Below, one piece after another: positions 40,748-51,997 of a stretch of 64,000 bases of DNA (positions within the stretch are counted from its first letter, which is position 1; each line of letters begins with the position of its first letter). A model generated the notes under the pieces. It worked only from the letters and a program-made list of their open reading frames with translations, searched no databases and was not told the DNA's origin. Position numbers and translations under genes: made by a program. The DNA comes from Arenicola marina (lineage: Eukaryota > Annelida > Polychaeta > Arenicolidae), in contig OZ025263.1 in NCBI GenBank assembly GCA_964019135.1, positions 31,290,133 to 31,354,132 of the forward strand. The letters are read 5' to 3'.

Positions 40748-42425
40748 CGCTTCAATCACAGGTGCCTCAATCGTGGGTCGGTAGGGCGGGAGGGGGGGGG
40801 GGGGGCGGCCGGCTTCACACATATGTCATATAAAGAGAGAAGGTAGGCAAGCCATTTTGCAGCCAGAAAACTCAGCCCGAACAACATCGGTCGATTTCGT
40901 CAACAAAATGCCACGACTGCGCGGTTTCCTCGCTTCACTCAATGCCTCAACACTTTACTCACGAAAATATCACGTAATCCCATTCAAACACACCTTCAAA
41001 TCGCTGGATCAAGACATTTTTCCGGCAACTTTACGCGATTTTCACTGATGCCGCTCACCATGGCCGTTGACTGCCGCAGCGCATTTCTTAGAGCCTTCTG
41101 ATTGGTTGTAACCTCGCGTGTGCCGTTTTCTCGCAAGCTCCTTCGTCCATATGCAAATTACATTGCTGGCTGTTCCATCACTGGTACTCCCGCCTTAAGT
41201 ACTCGTATCGATTAACATGTAGTAATAGTTTTCGCAGGGGGTGATACGGCGTTATAATAAGTAGCGCTGATCGAGTCGTGCCTTTGGCATTAAAGTTTAT
41301 AGGGGTCTGCACGGGTAAATGGCGACACACGACACAGAGATATTTGAAAATTCAACATTCGACATTGAGGATCGTACAGTTTTTTATTTCTTCGATCCAG
41401 CCGCCCATGAGCTCACTGACTTTCATTGTCATTGCTATGACATAAATTTACAAATGCACTGAAAATGGTTGGTGAACTAGGCCACACGACCCCTCCCCCC
41501 CCCCCTTGCCCTCCCGGTGGGGGGGGGGGGGTGGGGTTAGTGAATATCTTCCTGAGTTTAGGGGGGGTCCGCGGTAAAGCTCTCCCCCCTGTTTTTCACT
41601 GCCAAAATCCGCTCGGTCGGGGCATTTTATTGTCGCCAAATTCCGCCAATTTAAAAATCTGCTCGAAAGGGGAACGTCCCCCCTTTTTCGAGGACCAATG
41701 CCGTTTTTTCAATGCAAAATGTAGGCCATCTGAGCCGTGACTCCCCCCCCCCCCTTTTTTTTTTGGCGTGGACCCGCCCCCCGGTAAGAAGTATTCAGTG
41801 GAGCCCCCGCCCCCCACTTCCCCGGTCATCAAAAACTTCATAGTCCCTCGGCCCAGAGCCACAAATATGCGCTCTCTCAGGCATCAAGACAACCGCGGAA
41901 ATTGCCCCCCATCAGTTTTGTGTAATAGTGTAACTCCCCCTCCTCCGCCCCCCTTCCCCCTCACTTTGTCTTTGTGTACTTTATAGGCATGTATTCAAAA
42001 AAAAGCCGCCAGATGATTTCTGACCAATCAGAAGACTGATAGCCACAGAGCAGTTACAACCAATGAGAACGCTCCAAAATACTCGCTGCGCTACTGACAA
42101 ACCTCAACGGCCATGGTGAGCGGCATCAGTGAAAATCGCGTAAAGTTGGCGGAAAAATGTCGTGATGCAGCGATATGAAGGTGTGTTTGAATGGGATTAC
42201 GTGATATTTTCGTGAGTAAAGTGTTGAGGCATTGAGTGCAGCGAGGACACCGCGCAGTCGTGGCATTTTGTTGACGAAATCGACCGATGTTGTTCGGGCT
42301 GAGTTTTCTGGCTGCAAAATGGCTTGCCTAGCTTCTCTCTTTATATGACATATGTGTGAAGCCGGCCGCCCCCCCCCCTCCCGCCCTACCGACCCACGAT
42401 TGAGGCACCTGTGCTTCAATTAACC
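40748..42425. mobile_element. Fold-back element with about 370-bp inverted arms
   Basis: 40748-41115 is the reverse complement of 42045-42425, starting CTTCAATCACAGGTGCCTCA against CTTCAATTGAAGC...-type right end. The arms contain an open frame in both copies (about 60 codons, SVDFVNKMPRLRG, RKYHVIPFKHTF, LRDFH). The spacer holds GGCGGATCC-type and C-rich repeats. No transposase is seen. Confidence 0.65.
41500..41960. repeat. GGCGGATCCAG-family-like G/C-rich repeat inside the fold-back
   Basis: Poly-G and poly-C tracts with GAGGACCAATGCCGTTTTTT, CAATGCAAAATGTAGGCCAT, which match the ATTTTGCATTGAAAAACGGC section of the repeat at 15960-16000 in opposite orientation. Confidence 0.55.
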
Positions 42426-42848
42426 CTCATACGGCCTTCTAAGTAGTGACCCACTGACGATTACTCCACGCAGAGGTATGTTTGGATACTTGTATTTTGT
42501 TACAGCATTCAGGGTTCTATACTGTGTTTTTCTCTTCTGAGCAAGTGCCTCGCTAGCGAGTGTGCCTCGTTAACATAGCATTGGCATTGGCTACCTTACT
42601 TATGCAGCAAAATTAGGGTTTTCGTGTTTAAGCCATAAATAACAGAGCATTTTATCAAGTAACATTTGCTGGCCAAATTGCGTGTTCTGCCGTTTTTTTT
42701 TTCTTAAACATGATAACGAGTCTATTCCGCTTGGAGTTCACGATCACACAGTCAGATAATGTGTCAGATAATTCTCCAAAAGATTTTGAAAATCTTGATG
42801 GAGGTCGACATTTTCATTTTATCCATCAGTTAAGAGTAATACATTGGC

Positions 42849-43030
42849 AGCTGTTGATTGGTCAATTTCGTAGCGTATAATCCAATGACAGTCTCTGATT
42901 GGTCAACTTCGTAACGCGTAATGAATTGACAGCTGTTGATTGGTGAGTTTCGCTACCTCTAATCAATCGTCGGCCTGCGCTTGGTTAATCTGGCGTAAAC
43001 AAATGATCACCTCTGATTGGTCAACTTCAC
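42849..43030 (+). promoter_or_regulatory. Tandem CCAAT-box cluster upstream of the signal-peptide exon
   Basis: Four to five imperfect units of about 41 bp, most with TGATTGGT (inverted CCAAT, the NF-Y core) at about 42856, 42897, 42938 and 43015, plus a direct TCCAATGA at 42881. It lies 270-450 bp before the ATG at 43303. A promoter role is inferred. Confidence 0.45.
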
Positions 43031-43302
43031 TTTTCGGACCCTCACGGGGCAGATGACCTCGATTATTACTAATATTCCTGCATAAATAATTTAACGTGCG
43101 TGCTCTTTGGCCGGGTGCTCCTTATACATAAACAAAACTAGACCATAATTCATGAAACTCTCAAACCTCGTTTTAATTGCGTCATCGATGTTCTAACTAC
43201 TGGTTGACTTGGCACTTACTGTAGCAATATGTCGTCACATTTCTTCACAGCTGAATGAGACGAATGTTGCGGCTCAGCCATCACAGGATTTATACGAGAA
43301 GC

Positions 43303-43363
43303 ATGTCAGTCACGAAGGTCCTCCCTTGGATTACCCTGGTTGTTTCCTGTGCTGTTGTGACAT
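43303..43363 (+). CDS. Candidate first exon: signal peptide
   Basis: The ATG has A at -3. The 20 encoded residues (MSVTKVLPWITLVVS, then CAVVT) have a short n-region and a hydrophobic core, as in a secretory signal peptide. The frame ends in phase 1 at a GTCAGT donor, the same unusual donor used by the Ser/Thr-rich exons at 44449 and 44823. Phase 1 also matches the first gene-B Cys-module exon (48475). It may therefore be exon 1 of gene B or of a separate mucin-like gene. Transcript data would decide. Confidence 0.5.
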
Positions 43364-44340
43364 GTCAGTGAAGCTCTTATCCTATCAAATACCATGGGAT
43401 CCGCCTCGTCTATGTATAATATCCAAGGGGTATTCGATTTTTGGGTGGTTTTACCCCCTCCCCCCCTGGGCAAATATCGGCAAATATTTTTTGGGGCAAT
43501 TTGATGGGAGCAAGGTTATTTTTTGGGCTCATATAAAAAGATATTTTTTTGTCGTTCTTATGGAAGCATTTTATCTTCTTTTATACACATATGCCAGCAT
43601 TTTTTTGCCGGGCCCATAAGGTATCCCCCTTCTCAATATTAAATGGTCAGTCCTTTAGCGTTGGAGGAATAGGCATATTTTGCGAACATTTGTTTTCGCC
43701 TCTAGGGGGTCGGCTATTCGTTAATCCGGCAAGAGGGGCCCTCATTCCCTTATTAATCCATCTTATCAACTAGTTGATGTTCATTTTAAATGTTTTGGAG
43801 ACATTGACAGAGACCCAATTGCAGTATATATCTTCAACACATTCTTGGCTGTAAGGTAAATTGTCTGTCATGGTGCTTGGTACGTTGACATAACACGGTT
43901 ATTGGTTAACCTATAACGTTACAACAACCATTGCAATGTGGCTTACAATGTAGCTTAACTTCACAACATAAACCGCAAAACTGTAAAATGTGACTTTGCA
44001 GTTACAACATTGGTTTTGATAATCTGAACGTCAAATTTTGAAGAAGCTGTATAGTATACCGAAATGAAACATTAGCATTCAATATAACATTGAATCAAAC
44101 ATGTAGTGATCAACCTTGCCGAAAAGGCGCCATTTTTGCTTGACATCTAACCGTAAGTTGATCTGTGTGTAATTCATCGGTTTATAGAACTATTATAGAA
44201 AACTCAGCAGGCCCCCGGCAATGAATTCTAGTGACGTCAGTAACTTTAAAAGCGGATAGTATTGTTCGACTTCCAGAAGGTCACATTCAGATATTATATT
44301 ATAGTCCTGTGGATTTTGCTTTAGGCGCATCTTACGATAG

Positions 44341-44449
44341 CACAACCTGGAGCACAGCTCCCTGAGCACTCCCACCACTGTCACCGAGACCACAACCTCC
44401 CTGAGCACTCCCACCACTGTCTCCCCGACCACCAGTGAGTCCACAACAG
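44341..44449 (+). CDS. Ser/Thr-rich exon
   Basis: Encodes STPTTVTETTTSLSTPTTVS, then PTTSESTT, a mucin-like O-glycosylation stretch. Acceptor ACGATAG, donor ACAACAG/GTCAGT (phase 1). With this acceptor the exon starts in phase 0, so it does not follow 43303-43363 directly; an unseen exon or another acceptor is needed. Confidence 0.5.
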
Positions 44450-44664
44450 GTCAGTGATACAACTTTATCATTTTATGTTTAAAGGAAACGTATTGTCTAG
44501 AAGGAAACGGGCGTAAAACAAACTAACTTCTTAAACGTCACTTTATAAGCGACATCGGCGATAATATATCGATTCTGAGCAGCTCAATGTATGATTGTAA
44601 GTCTGTATGCTGATTCTTTTGATAAGCACGTATGGTGCAGCGTTGTATTCTCTTTCCACCATAG

Positions 44665-44823
44665 TGGCGAGTACGACTAGCGCAACCAGCGCCAGCACCA
44701 CTGCGGAGAGCACCACCAGCTTGACAACCCCAACGACAGTCCCTGAAACCACAAGCACCGGAACCAGTGGGACGACGACAACTCCCACCACTGTCACCCT
44801 GACCACCAGTGAGTCCACAACAG
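44665..44823 (+). CDS. Ser/Thr-rich exon, phase 1-1
   Basis: A 159-bp exon encoding VASTTSATSASTTAESTTSL, PTTVPETTSTGTSGTTTTPT and ending TSESTT. Acceptor TTTCCACCATAG, donor GTCAGT. It can be spliced in frame to the signal-peptide exon. It is very probably an O-glycosylated stalk. Confidence 0.6.
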
Positions 44824-44984
44824 GTCAGTAATGCAACTAAGGAGGCTGTAAGCTGTAAGGAGAACGATTGGCCTGAATGAAACGGTCACCATCTTGTACG
44901 TTATTTAATACGTAAAATATTGGCATCGTACTTTTATTCCTATAAATACTGATGGTGGAGGGTTGTATTCTCTTTCCACCTTAG

Positions 44985-45106
44985 GGCCGAGTACGAGTAG
45001 CCTAACCAGCGCCAGCACCGCTGTGCAGAGCTTCCCTAACACTGCTGAGAGCACGACTAACATCCAGGTCACAATAAAAGAGCCAGCAACAACGACTGGT
45101 CCGTAA
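44985..45106 (+). CDS. Ser/Thr-rich terminal exon
   Basis: Starts in phase 1 after TTTCCACCTTAG; encodes PSTSSLTSASTAVQSFPN, AESTTNIQVTIKEPATTTGP and then TAA at 45104. Its beginning and end are both echoed at the edges of the 46261-47324 array exon, so the two share an ancestor. Confidence 0.5.
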
Positions 45107-45607
45107 CTGCCTCAGATAGCATTACAGTTGCATATCGAGCGGATTCCCGCTCAAACTAAAGAGGTCCAAATACAAATGAGAATCAGTCTCTGAGCCATCC
45201 AAAATTGTCTTTGTCTATATTCCACGACTGCTAAATGGAGTCTCTTAGCCTTGCCCGTGATATCAATTAACCACGGGTTTTCAACTTAGTGGTAAGCGTC
45301 ATCAGTTGTTACGCATCCCCATGCTTTGTAGCAGTGCCGCGACAGAATTCCGCGGTGTCCCGTGATAGGCACGTGTGCCATATCACAGCCGAAACGGCGA
45401 TGTTTAGTAGTAAGTTTCTGAATTGATAAAATGAAACCATTGTGTTTTCTGCAAATTGCGATATACGTGTAGCCTGGGCTTAGATTTGGCGGGAAAAGCT
45501 CGACAAGCAGCTATAACTAGAATAACAGTGTAATTTGTTTTATTGACACATTGACCCGCTTTACTTCCACAGTTCGGACGCAATTAGCATACACAGTTTC
45601 AACATCA

Positions 45608-45770
45608 AGGGCGGATCTAGGAATTAGAAACATGGGGGGGGGGGAGGGGCGACCGGGGGGGGGGGGGCTCGACTGCTGTCTGAACATTTGCGGGGTGGTG
45701 AAACTGGACGCGTGTGTCCACCAATTACTTTAAGACCGCAGGGTGTGGGGGTGGGGTCTACACCTCAGAT
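45608..45770. repeat. GGCGGATCCAG-family repeat
   Basis: GGGCGGATCTAGGAATTAGA, G-runs, and CACCTCAGATGGCCTTGATTTTGCA. Confidence 0.65.
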
Positions 45771-46260
45771 GGCCTTGATTTTGCAAATAAGGGTAATGGA
45801 CAACATTTCAAGTAACCTTTAGTGACATCAAATTAAACATGGGATTTATTCGTTTTCGAAAAAAAGTTGTGCAGCTTCGGTAGAAAGAATCGCTGTAGAC
45901 CTGGAGGGAGGTAGGACATTTTTACTTTTTTAGCAAACAAAATCACTGATCAGGAGGGCAAAATGAAGTCCGAACGTAACCCACTACTTAGTCAAAGCCA
46001 AGTAATCTTGGAGGTAAATGCAGCAATGTTTTCATCGGTGGTAAATGTTTGGGTATTCCCGAGACAAAACACACCTCTTTCTCTCTCTCACACACACGCA
46101 TTTTCTCGTTAAAAGCCCAAAGGTAGCGGCACAAGTGACTCTGCCGCTCCTTCGTATAATTTTGCGTTGGGATTATTAGTCATTATTGGTCTTCGCCTCG
46201 CTATGTAACTTCCCTTTTTTGGACGGTTGTGGGTAGCTTTGTCTTTTCTTTCAACCATAG

Positions 46261-47324
46261 AGATGCGAATGGCTGGCGCAACCAGCGCCAGCACCACTGC
46301 GGGGAGCACGTCGAACCCTTTGGGGAGCACGTCTAACCCTTTGGGGAGCACGTCTAACCCTACGGGGAGCACGTCTAACCATTTTGGGAGCACGTCTAAC
46401 CCTTTGGAGAGCACGTCTAACCCTTTTGGGAGCACGTCTAACCCTTTGGGGAGCACGTCTAACCCTTTGGGGAGCACGTCTAACCCATTGGGGAGCACGT
46501 CTAACCCTTGGGGGAGCACGTCTAACCCTTTGTGGAGCAAGTTTAACCCTTGTGGAGCACGTCTAACCTTGTGTGGAGCACGTCTAACCCTTTGTAGAGC
46601 ACGTCTAACCCTTTAGGGAGCACGTCTAACCCTTTGGGGAGCAATTCTAACCCTTTGTGGAGCACGTCTAACCCTTTGGGGAGCACGTCTAACCCTATGG
46701 GGAGCACGTCTAACCCTTTGTGGAGCACGTCTAACCCTTTGGAGAGCACGTCTAACCCTTTTGGGAGCACGTCTAACCCTCTGGGGAGCACGTCTAACCC
46801 ATTGGGGAGCACGTCTAACCCTTGGGGGAGCACGTCTAACCCTTTGTCGAGCAAGTCTAACCCTTGTGGAGCACGTCTAACCCTGTGTGGAGCACGTCTA
46901 ACCCTCTGTGGAGCACGTCTAACCCTTTGTGGAGCACGTCTAACCCTTTGGGGAGCACGTCTAACCCTTTGGGGAGCACGTCTAACCCTTTGGGGAGCAC
47001 GCCTAACCCTTTGGAGAGCACTCTGACCCTTTGTGGAGCACGTTTAACCCTTTGTGGAGCGCGTCTAACCCTTTGGAGAGCACGTATAGCCCTTTGCGGA
47101 GCACGTCTAACCCTTTGGGGAGCACGTCTAACCCTTTGGAGAGCGCGTCTAACCCTTTGGGGAGCACGTCTAACCCTTTGGGGAGCACGTCTAACCCATT
47201 GGAGAGCACGTCTAACCCTTTCGAGAGCACGTCTAACCCTTTGAAGAGCACGTCTAACCCTACGGAGAGCACGATTAACATCCTTGTCACAAAAACCGAG
47301 GCAGCAACAACGACGGGTCCGTAA
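46261..47324 (+). CDS. Array exon: 21-bp/7-residue Ser/Thr/Asn/Pro repeat
   Basis: After TTTCAACCATAG the sequence reads AGATSASTTAGS, then about 46 units of 21 bp (GGGGAGCACGTCTAACCCTTT, about STSNPLG), and ends STINILVTKTEAATTTGP plus TAA at 47322. The edges match exon 44985-45106, so the array grew inside such an exon. Units of irregular length shift the frame in the middle, giving TAG at about 46614. The total length is nevertheless a whole number of codons. It may be a decayed exon or one from a length-variable locus. Confidence 0.5.
46300..47280. repeat. 21-bp minisatellite
   Basis: About 46 tandem copies with single-base variants and a few 20- or 22-bp units. Open frames on both strands and in several frames are by-products of the repeat. 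Confidence 0.95.
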
Positions 47325-48474
47325 TTAGATTCCCAGAACCCTTCCCTTTTGGACGGTTCTGTCCCGATCCGTACCAAATTCCGGCCACCTCCACCCCCCG
47401 CCCCCCCCCCTCCTCCCTCCAACCCCGGACCTACACATCACCCAGCACTTCTGCAATCGTCCTTTCGTAACCACACCACCTCCCACCGTTTCACAAATTC
47501 TTCATGACTCACCTCACTTTTTGACCTCGACAGCGTTTTATATCTCTGGTGCATGCTACTTCCTTAATGTATTCGCATTGAATACCCACGTGATTTCCTA
47601 AATCATGATTATTTCATATTAAAATTCTCAGTTCACGATTGATGAAAATGCTTGATCGCCACTGTCGGCTGTTATCCCTTTCCCAGTCCACCGTTGTTCA
47701 GCGCCAAATCTAGGCCATCTGAGGCGTGTATCGCCCCACTCTCTTTTGAGGCAGAAAGCTCAAAGCATGGGTGAACCCCTCGCCCAGTCACAATTTTTCA
47801 GAGCTCCCGCTCCCAAGATCAAATAAATGGACCCCTCCCCCTTTTCAAATTTCTGGATCCGCCGCTGAGTATTGACTCTCCCCATGCATTATCGCTCGTT
47901 TTAATTTACAATTCATGCATGTTGTGTGCATGAGGTGATGGCTGGCCGAGGAGCTCGAGGGGGAGGGGGGACTCACTAAACAAGGCCCGAACTGCCCTTC
48001 CCCCTCTCGCACCCCAGATCTCGAACCCGTGGCGTCCGCTTGGGGCATAATTTGATGTACCCAATGCGGATCGCAGCAAGGACGAACGCATATTGCAACA
48101 TCCATAATGCGGAATTGGATGTGGATGTCGTAAAATGACATATATTCATGCAGGACAGAATGTTGCATTTAGTCATGTTGTCAAATGGCATATTCATGGT
48201 GCAGGATAGGATGCTGTATATCGTCAAATGGCATATGCATATTGCATAATGCGTTATTGTAAATCGAATAATTGAATTGACTAGACTCCATATACGACTT
48301 TATGTTTTATGTTTTAAAATGTGGCGAATCATTATTTTGTTAAAAATATAATTTACATATCCGTGCTAAGAATTTTGAAATTTGCCCTCGGCCCACAACA
48401 GCGGCCATAGAGCAGGCGAACGGAGCTCCACCTAGCGAATGGGAGCCTTGTATACTATGCCTGCTTTGACACAG
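47325..48474. other. No gene; contains a GGCGGATCC-family repeat
   Basis: 47700-47870 is a reverse-oriented copy of the G-rich dispersed repeat, ending CAAATTTCTGGATCCGCC. The rest shows nothing supported. Confidence 0.45.
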
Positions 48475-48690
48475 AATCTCCGTGCTCTGCCGGCCTGTTT
48501 CAACCAATCCCGGGCCAGCCCTGCGAGCCATGCCCGCAGGGGTTCTTCAAGCCGGCCAGCGGCATGCAACCCTGCGACCCCTGCCCCCACGGCCAGTACC
48601 AAGGCTACATTGGCCAGGCAGAATGCGACTTGTGCGCCGAGGTTTTTGACACAACGCATCTCAACTCTACCAGTTCCGAGCAATGTAGAA
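48475..48690 (+). CDS. Gene B exon 1 of the visible set: Cys modules
   Basis: Encodes about three GCC2/GCC3 modules (CSAGLFQPIPGQPCEPCPQG, FFKPASGMQPCDPCPHGQYQ, GYIGQAECDLC) against eleven in gene A. Acceptor GCTTTGACACAG, donor AGAA/GTAAGA, phase 1 at both ends. Confidence 0.75.
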
Positions 48691-49068
48691 GTAAGAAGAT
48701 AGCAAACACAACCGTGAGCCTAGTTATTGCGACTCATGCAGTAATATTTCCATCAAAAGCTTTACATTTTTATTTAATGAAAATGGTGTACTTAGGTTAT
48801 TATAGTGTATAATTACACATATTTTATGTGTAATAGTTAACACGCAACGTTGATAATGCACTTTTGGATAGAAAAAGTACATCTCACGTGAGAAAGTGCG
48901 GCTTGGAATCATATGTATACATGGGCTTGTTTTTTCACTACTTTCATCATAAATTTCATTGTTATTTTATTATACACGAAGCGGTACCCCGACCAGTAAA
49001 ATGAAATTTCATGTCTAACGAACATTATTTCAAAAGGGAACAGTAATAAAAAATATATATACGAGCGG

Positions 49069-49227
49069 CGTAGCCACTCATGTACGGGAGCCTGCTGGTG
49101 CCAGGGGATGACATTACTTTATTTATAGATTATCTCGTAGCCGCCATAAAATTATCTCAGTTGGCTGCCAGATAATCTATGAAGAAAGTAATGTCATCAC
49201 TTGGCATTAAAGAGCTTCCGTACTCAT
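49069..49227. mobile_element. Fold-back MITE
   Basis: CTCATGTACGGGAGCC and GATGACATTACTTT, ATAGATTATCT are mirrored by AGATAATCTAT, AAAGTAATGTCATC and GGAAGC-type CTTCCGTACTCATGAG. Arms of about 70 bp, non-coding, intronic in gene B. Confidence 0.65.
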
Positions 49228-49349
49228 GAGCCTATCGTATCATTGTTAACAGAAGGGAATACATTTCAATTCAACTGAAGTGATATTACGCTCACATATT
49301 GAACATAGCCTAGAATGTCATGACTTCACTGATATGGTTCTTCTTGCAG

Positions 49350-49469
49350 CCATATGTGAGATCAACCTTATTGCCTGTGTGAACTGGGATACCTGCATTC
49401 TGAACGCGAACATGATGCTTTATGAATGTGACTGTCTTCCCGGACTTACTGGCGATAGATGTGAAATTG
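49350..49469 (+). CDS. Gene B exon 2: EGF-like domain
   Basis: 120 bp, phase 1-1, encoding ICEINLIACVNWDTC, YECDCLPGLTGDRCEIG. Six cysteines are present. Acceptor TTCTTGCAG, donor GTGAGT. The junction did not grow into a minisatellite as in gene A. Confidence 0.78.
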
Positions 49470-49532
49470 GTGAGTACGCTAATAAATCACAAAATTATGG
49501 GGAACGAAACTCTCTTGGAAATTATCGTTATG

Positions 49533-49622
49533 ACTAAGGGCGGATCCAGAGGGGGGTCCAAGGCCACAAGTCTGAGGCCATTTTGAGCCCCCCGTTCTTC
49601 ACATTTCTGGATCCCCCCCTGT
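49533..49622. repeat. GGCGGATCCAG-family repeat, short
   Basis: GGGCGGATCCAGAGGGGGGT through CACATTTCTGGATCCCCCC. Confidence 0.6.
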
Positions 49623-50303
49623 TGACCCATGCAACAGGCGGACAGACGACAGCGTTACGAACAACGCACGCACTTAACGTCGAATATGGTCCCAACGGCA
49701 TATCCATGTTGCTATATGTTTTGGCCTGATTAGTTCACTTGTGACATAGTCTTGTTCCTATCAATGTGTTTGTAACGATTACTCATTAACGCCCAGCTAT
49801 TAACTTTTTTCTGCATATTGATCGCTACATTTGAATGACATGTAACTATCATCACAACGCCAATGTTAATATTTCATTCTAGCATATCAGGTGATTTTGC
49901 TTAGACGGCGAAAACTATCCGTATATCTATAAATAACCAGCGTCCAGTGTCGGTTTTGCAAAATTCTCAGTGCCGCATGTAAATGTTTCATGACGTTCCG
50001 TGTCATTTTTTGGTCGTTTTTTTTTCAAAAATCTTTTTCAAAAATCTGTGTCGATGTCGCTTTTTCAGATCCTCACTGTCGGAATTTGGGGGTCAATGTC
50101 GAATGTCGATTTTTCAAATATGCCTGTGTCCGGTGTCACCATTTACCCCTTCTGGACCCCTAGTATGGGCTCGGGCACCTCATCTGCGGCATGCCTCCTC
50201 CATCCTTCCTGCATCCTCTCGGGGGATTCATTGGCTCAGTTTAACCGTTTTTGGCACAACAATCTGCCTAAAACAGCAATGTATTTATTCTCCTTACGCA
50301 CAG

Positions 50304-50429
50304 ATATCGATGAATGCCTGTCGTCACCCTGCCAAAATAACGGATCTTGCGTCAACTTCCTCGGTGGCTATGAGTGGCTGTGCGTCGAAGTGAAGGGGAT
50401 CACGTATGCTGGGGTGCACTGTGGGCAAG
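50304..50429 (+). CDS. Gene B exon 3: calcium-binding-type EGF with a lost cysteine
   Basis: 126 bp, phase 1-1, starting DIDECLSSPCQNNGSC. Gene A has [10 protein letters not shown] where this copy has YEWLCVEVKG, so one disulphide cysteine is replaced by Trp. Acceptor TACGCACAG, donor GTACGT. Confidence 0.78.
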
Positions 50430-51132
50430 GTACGTACACCACCACGAAACTCGATATGCCATGTATAACCGTAGAGCACACAGATATCCTTACTATCAGC
50501 CAATTCATTATCCTTAAGTATCTCCAGGCAAACCTTCTTAATACGAGCAGCGCACTCCATATCTCCGACTGAAAACAGAAAAAGGTCCCGTCAGCGAATG
50601 ATTATTGACCATTAGAAAAAGCACAGTATGTAATTACACACCGAGTGGCCTTAACAACACTTAACAACAGGCGTTTCACATGGGTAAGTAAGTTTCGCGA
50701 GGATTGTTAATGAATACGGATTGGAGAAAAAAATAAAATACAGTATTCGTGAGAATATACTTAAAAGTGCTTATATAGGATTTTTTTATATGTTTATCAT
50801 AACTATTTGCATGGTTATTAAAATTGTTTCATACTGACACAAAGCTTTAGGACACTCACATAGCATTAAAGTTGCTGGTTGGTAAATTTGCCAAATAATC
50901 ATCTTATTTTTGTGATTTTTTCGTTAACTCGTGCGGAAATGGAATCTGTTTTATAGTTATAGGCTGTCCGAACGGTGGATAGTCGTTCTTCACTAACATC
51001 AAAGATGTTTAAGCTATATCTGAATCTTCTTGATGATATACTAAAAATAAGGAATCCTTCATATTGATAAATCGACCAGTGCATTTAAACTGTATGTTTT
51101 GTTCTCTGTATCCCGTTGTGATTGATTTGCAG

Positions 51133-51292
51133 TGGTCAATGTCAGACCCTGGGTCGAGCATGTGGTAGGCTTGTAGGGGCCACACGCCGGCGGCACACAA
51201 ATCAACGTCACGAGCCTCAACTTTGACGACTTTCCTCCAATCAGAGTGGAGCTTGACCGCAGATACCGCTGTGACGTCATTAGCGACCCGGT
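51133..51292 (+). CDS. Gene B exon 4: first IPT/TIG, with an in-frame stop
   Basis: 160 bp as in gene A. Translation in the conserved phase gives VRPWVEHVVGL, then TAG (51174-51176) where gene A has the Phe of SFGPLSGG, then GPHAGGTQINVTSLNF and RYRCDVI. Acceptor GATTTGCAG, donor GTGAGT. The stop would truncate the protein before the IPT array unless the exon is skipped; skipping 160 bp would also shift the frame. Confidence 0.78.
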
Positions 51293-51550
51293 GTGAGTCA
51301 GAGGGTGATACGCGTCAACAAAATAGTGATCACGTGCATGCCCTTTGTTATTTGTTGTCACAGATTTGATGGCTATAGGGCTAACGTGGACTGCACCAAT
51401 ACATTATTACATTATTTCTTTAACCAAGTTACAGTTAAAGAACTTAAGAACAAGAAGCACACCCATGCACGAAGGGTTCACCACTAACATATATCTTTGT
51501 TTGAAAAGTATCTTATAAGTTTCCATTTCATGAGAGCATGCATGCACAGG

Positions 51551-51672
51551 GACGGATCCAGGAGGGGGCCGACCCCCGCCCCACCCCCCCCCCTCCCCTA
51601 TCCAGCATATCTGGATCCGACTCTGAAACCGCCCCCTTCCCTATCCAGATGTTCTGGATCCACCCCTGAAGC
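51551..51672. repeat. GGATCC-family repeat
   Basis: GGGACGGATCCAGGAGGGGG and two copies of CTGGATCCG/CTGGATCCA with C-runs. Confidence 0.6.
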
Positions 51673-51820
51673 ATCCCTGAGGGGACACAATGACTTCTGA
51701 ATACATGTAAGAAGGGAACTTAGAATTGTTGAATACCTAAGCGTTGAACCTATGGCGATTTCCGACCAGCATCCAAATATGAAAACCATTCAAGTGACAT
51801 CATGATTATTGCTCTTGCAG

Positions 51821-51997
51821 GAATCCCACTTTTCTGACAGCACTGACACCTGCCGGCAACGCTTCGGACGAGAACGTTCCTGTCAGTATTGACGTCATAT
51901 TCCAGGGGGGACTCCGGATCCCAGCGCCGGACACATTCACCTTCCAGTACAGGGGGAATCCGAACATCACGCATCACCCTCAGAAAACCCTGATAGA
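51821..51997 (+). CDS. Gene B exon 5: IPT 1 end and linker
   Basis: 177 bp, phase 2-2, encoding PTFLTALTPAGNASDENV, VIFQGGLRIPAPDTF and FQYRGNPNITHHPQKTLIE, which aligns with gene A exon 5 with four extra residues. Acceptor CTCTTGCAG, donor GTGAGT. Confidence 0.8.

Noticed and set aside
43209-43619. 136-codon frame overlapping the signal-peptide exon
   Set aside because: It is in a different frame from the signal peptide, and past 43440 it is compositionally unlike coding sequence.
46300-47280. TAACCC motifs as interstitial telomere sequence
   Set aside because: TAACCC occurs once per 21-bp unit within a coding-type repeat; there is no TTAGGG hexamer tandem.
46109-47422. Minus-strand LDVLPKG repeat proteins
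   Set aside because: Antisense of the 21-bp array; the + strand edges match a Ser/Thr exon, the minus strand has nothing similar.
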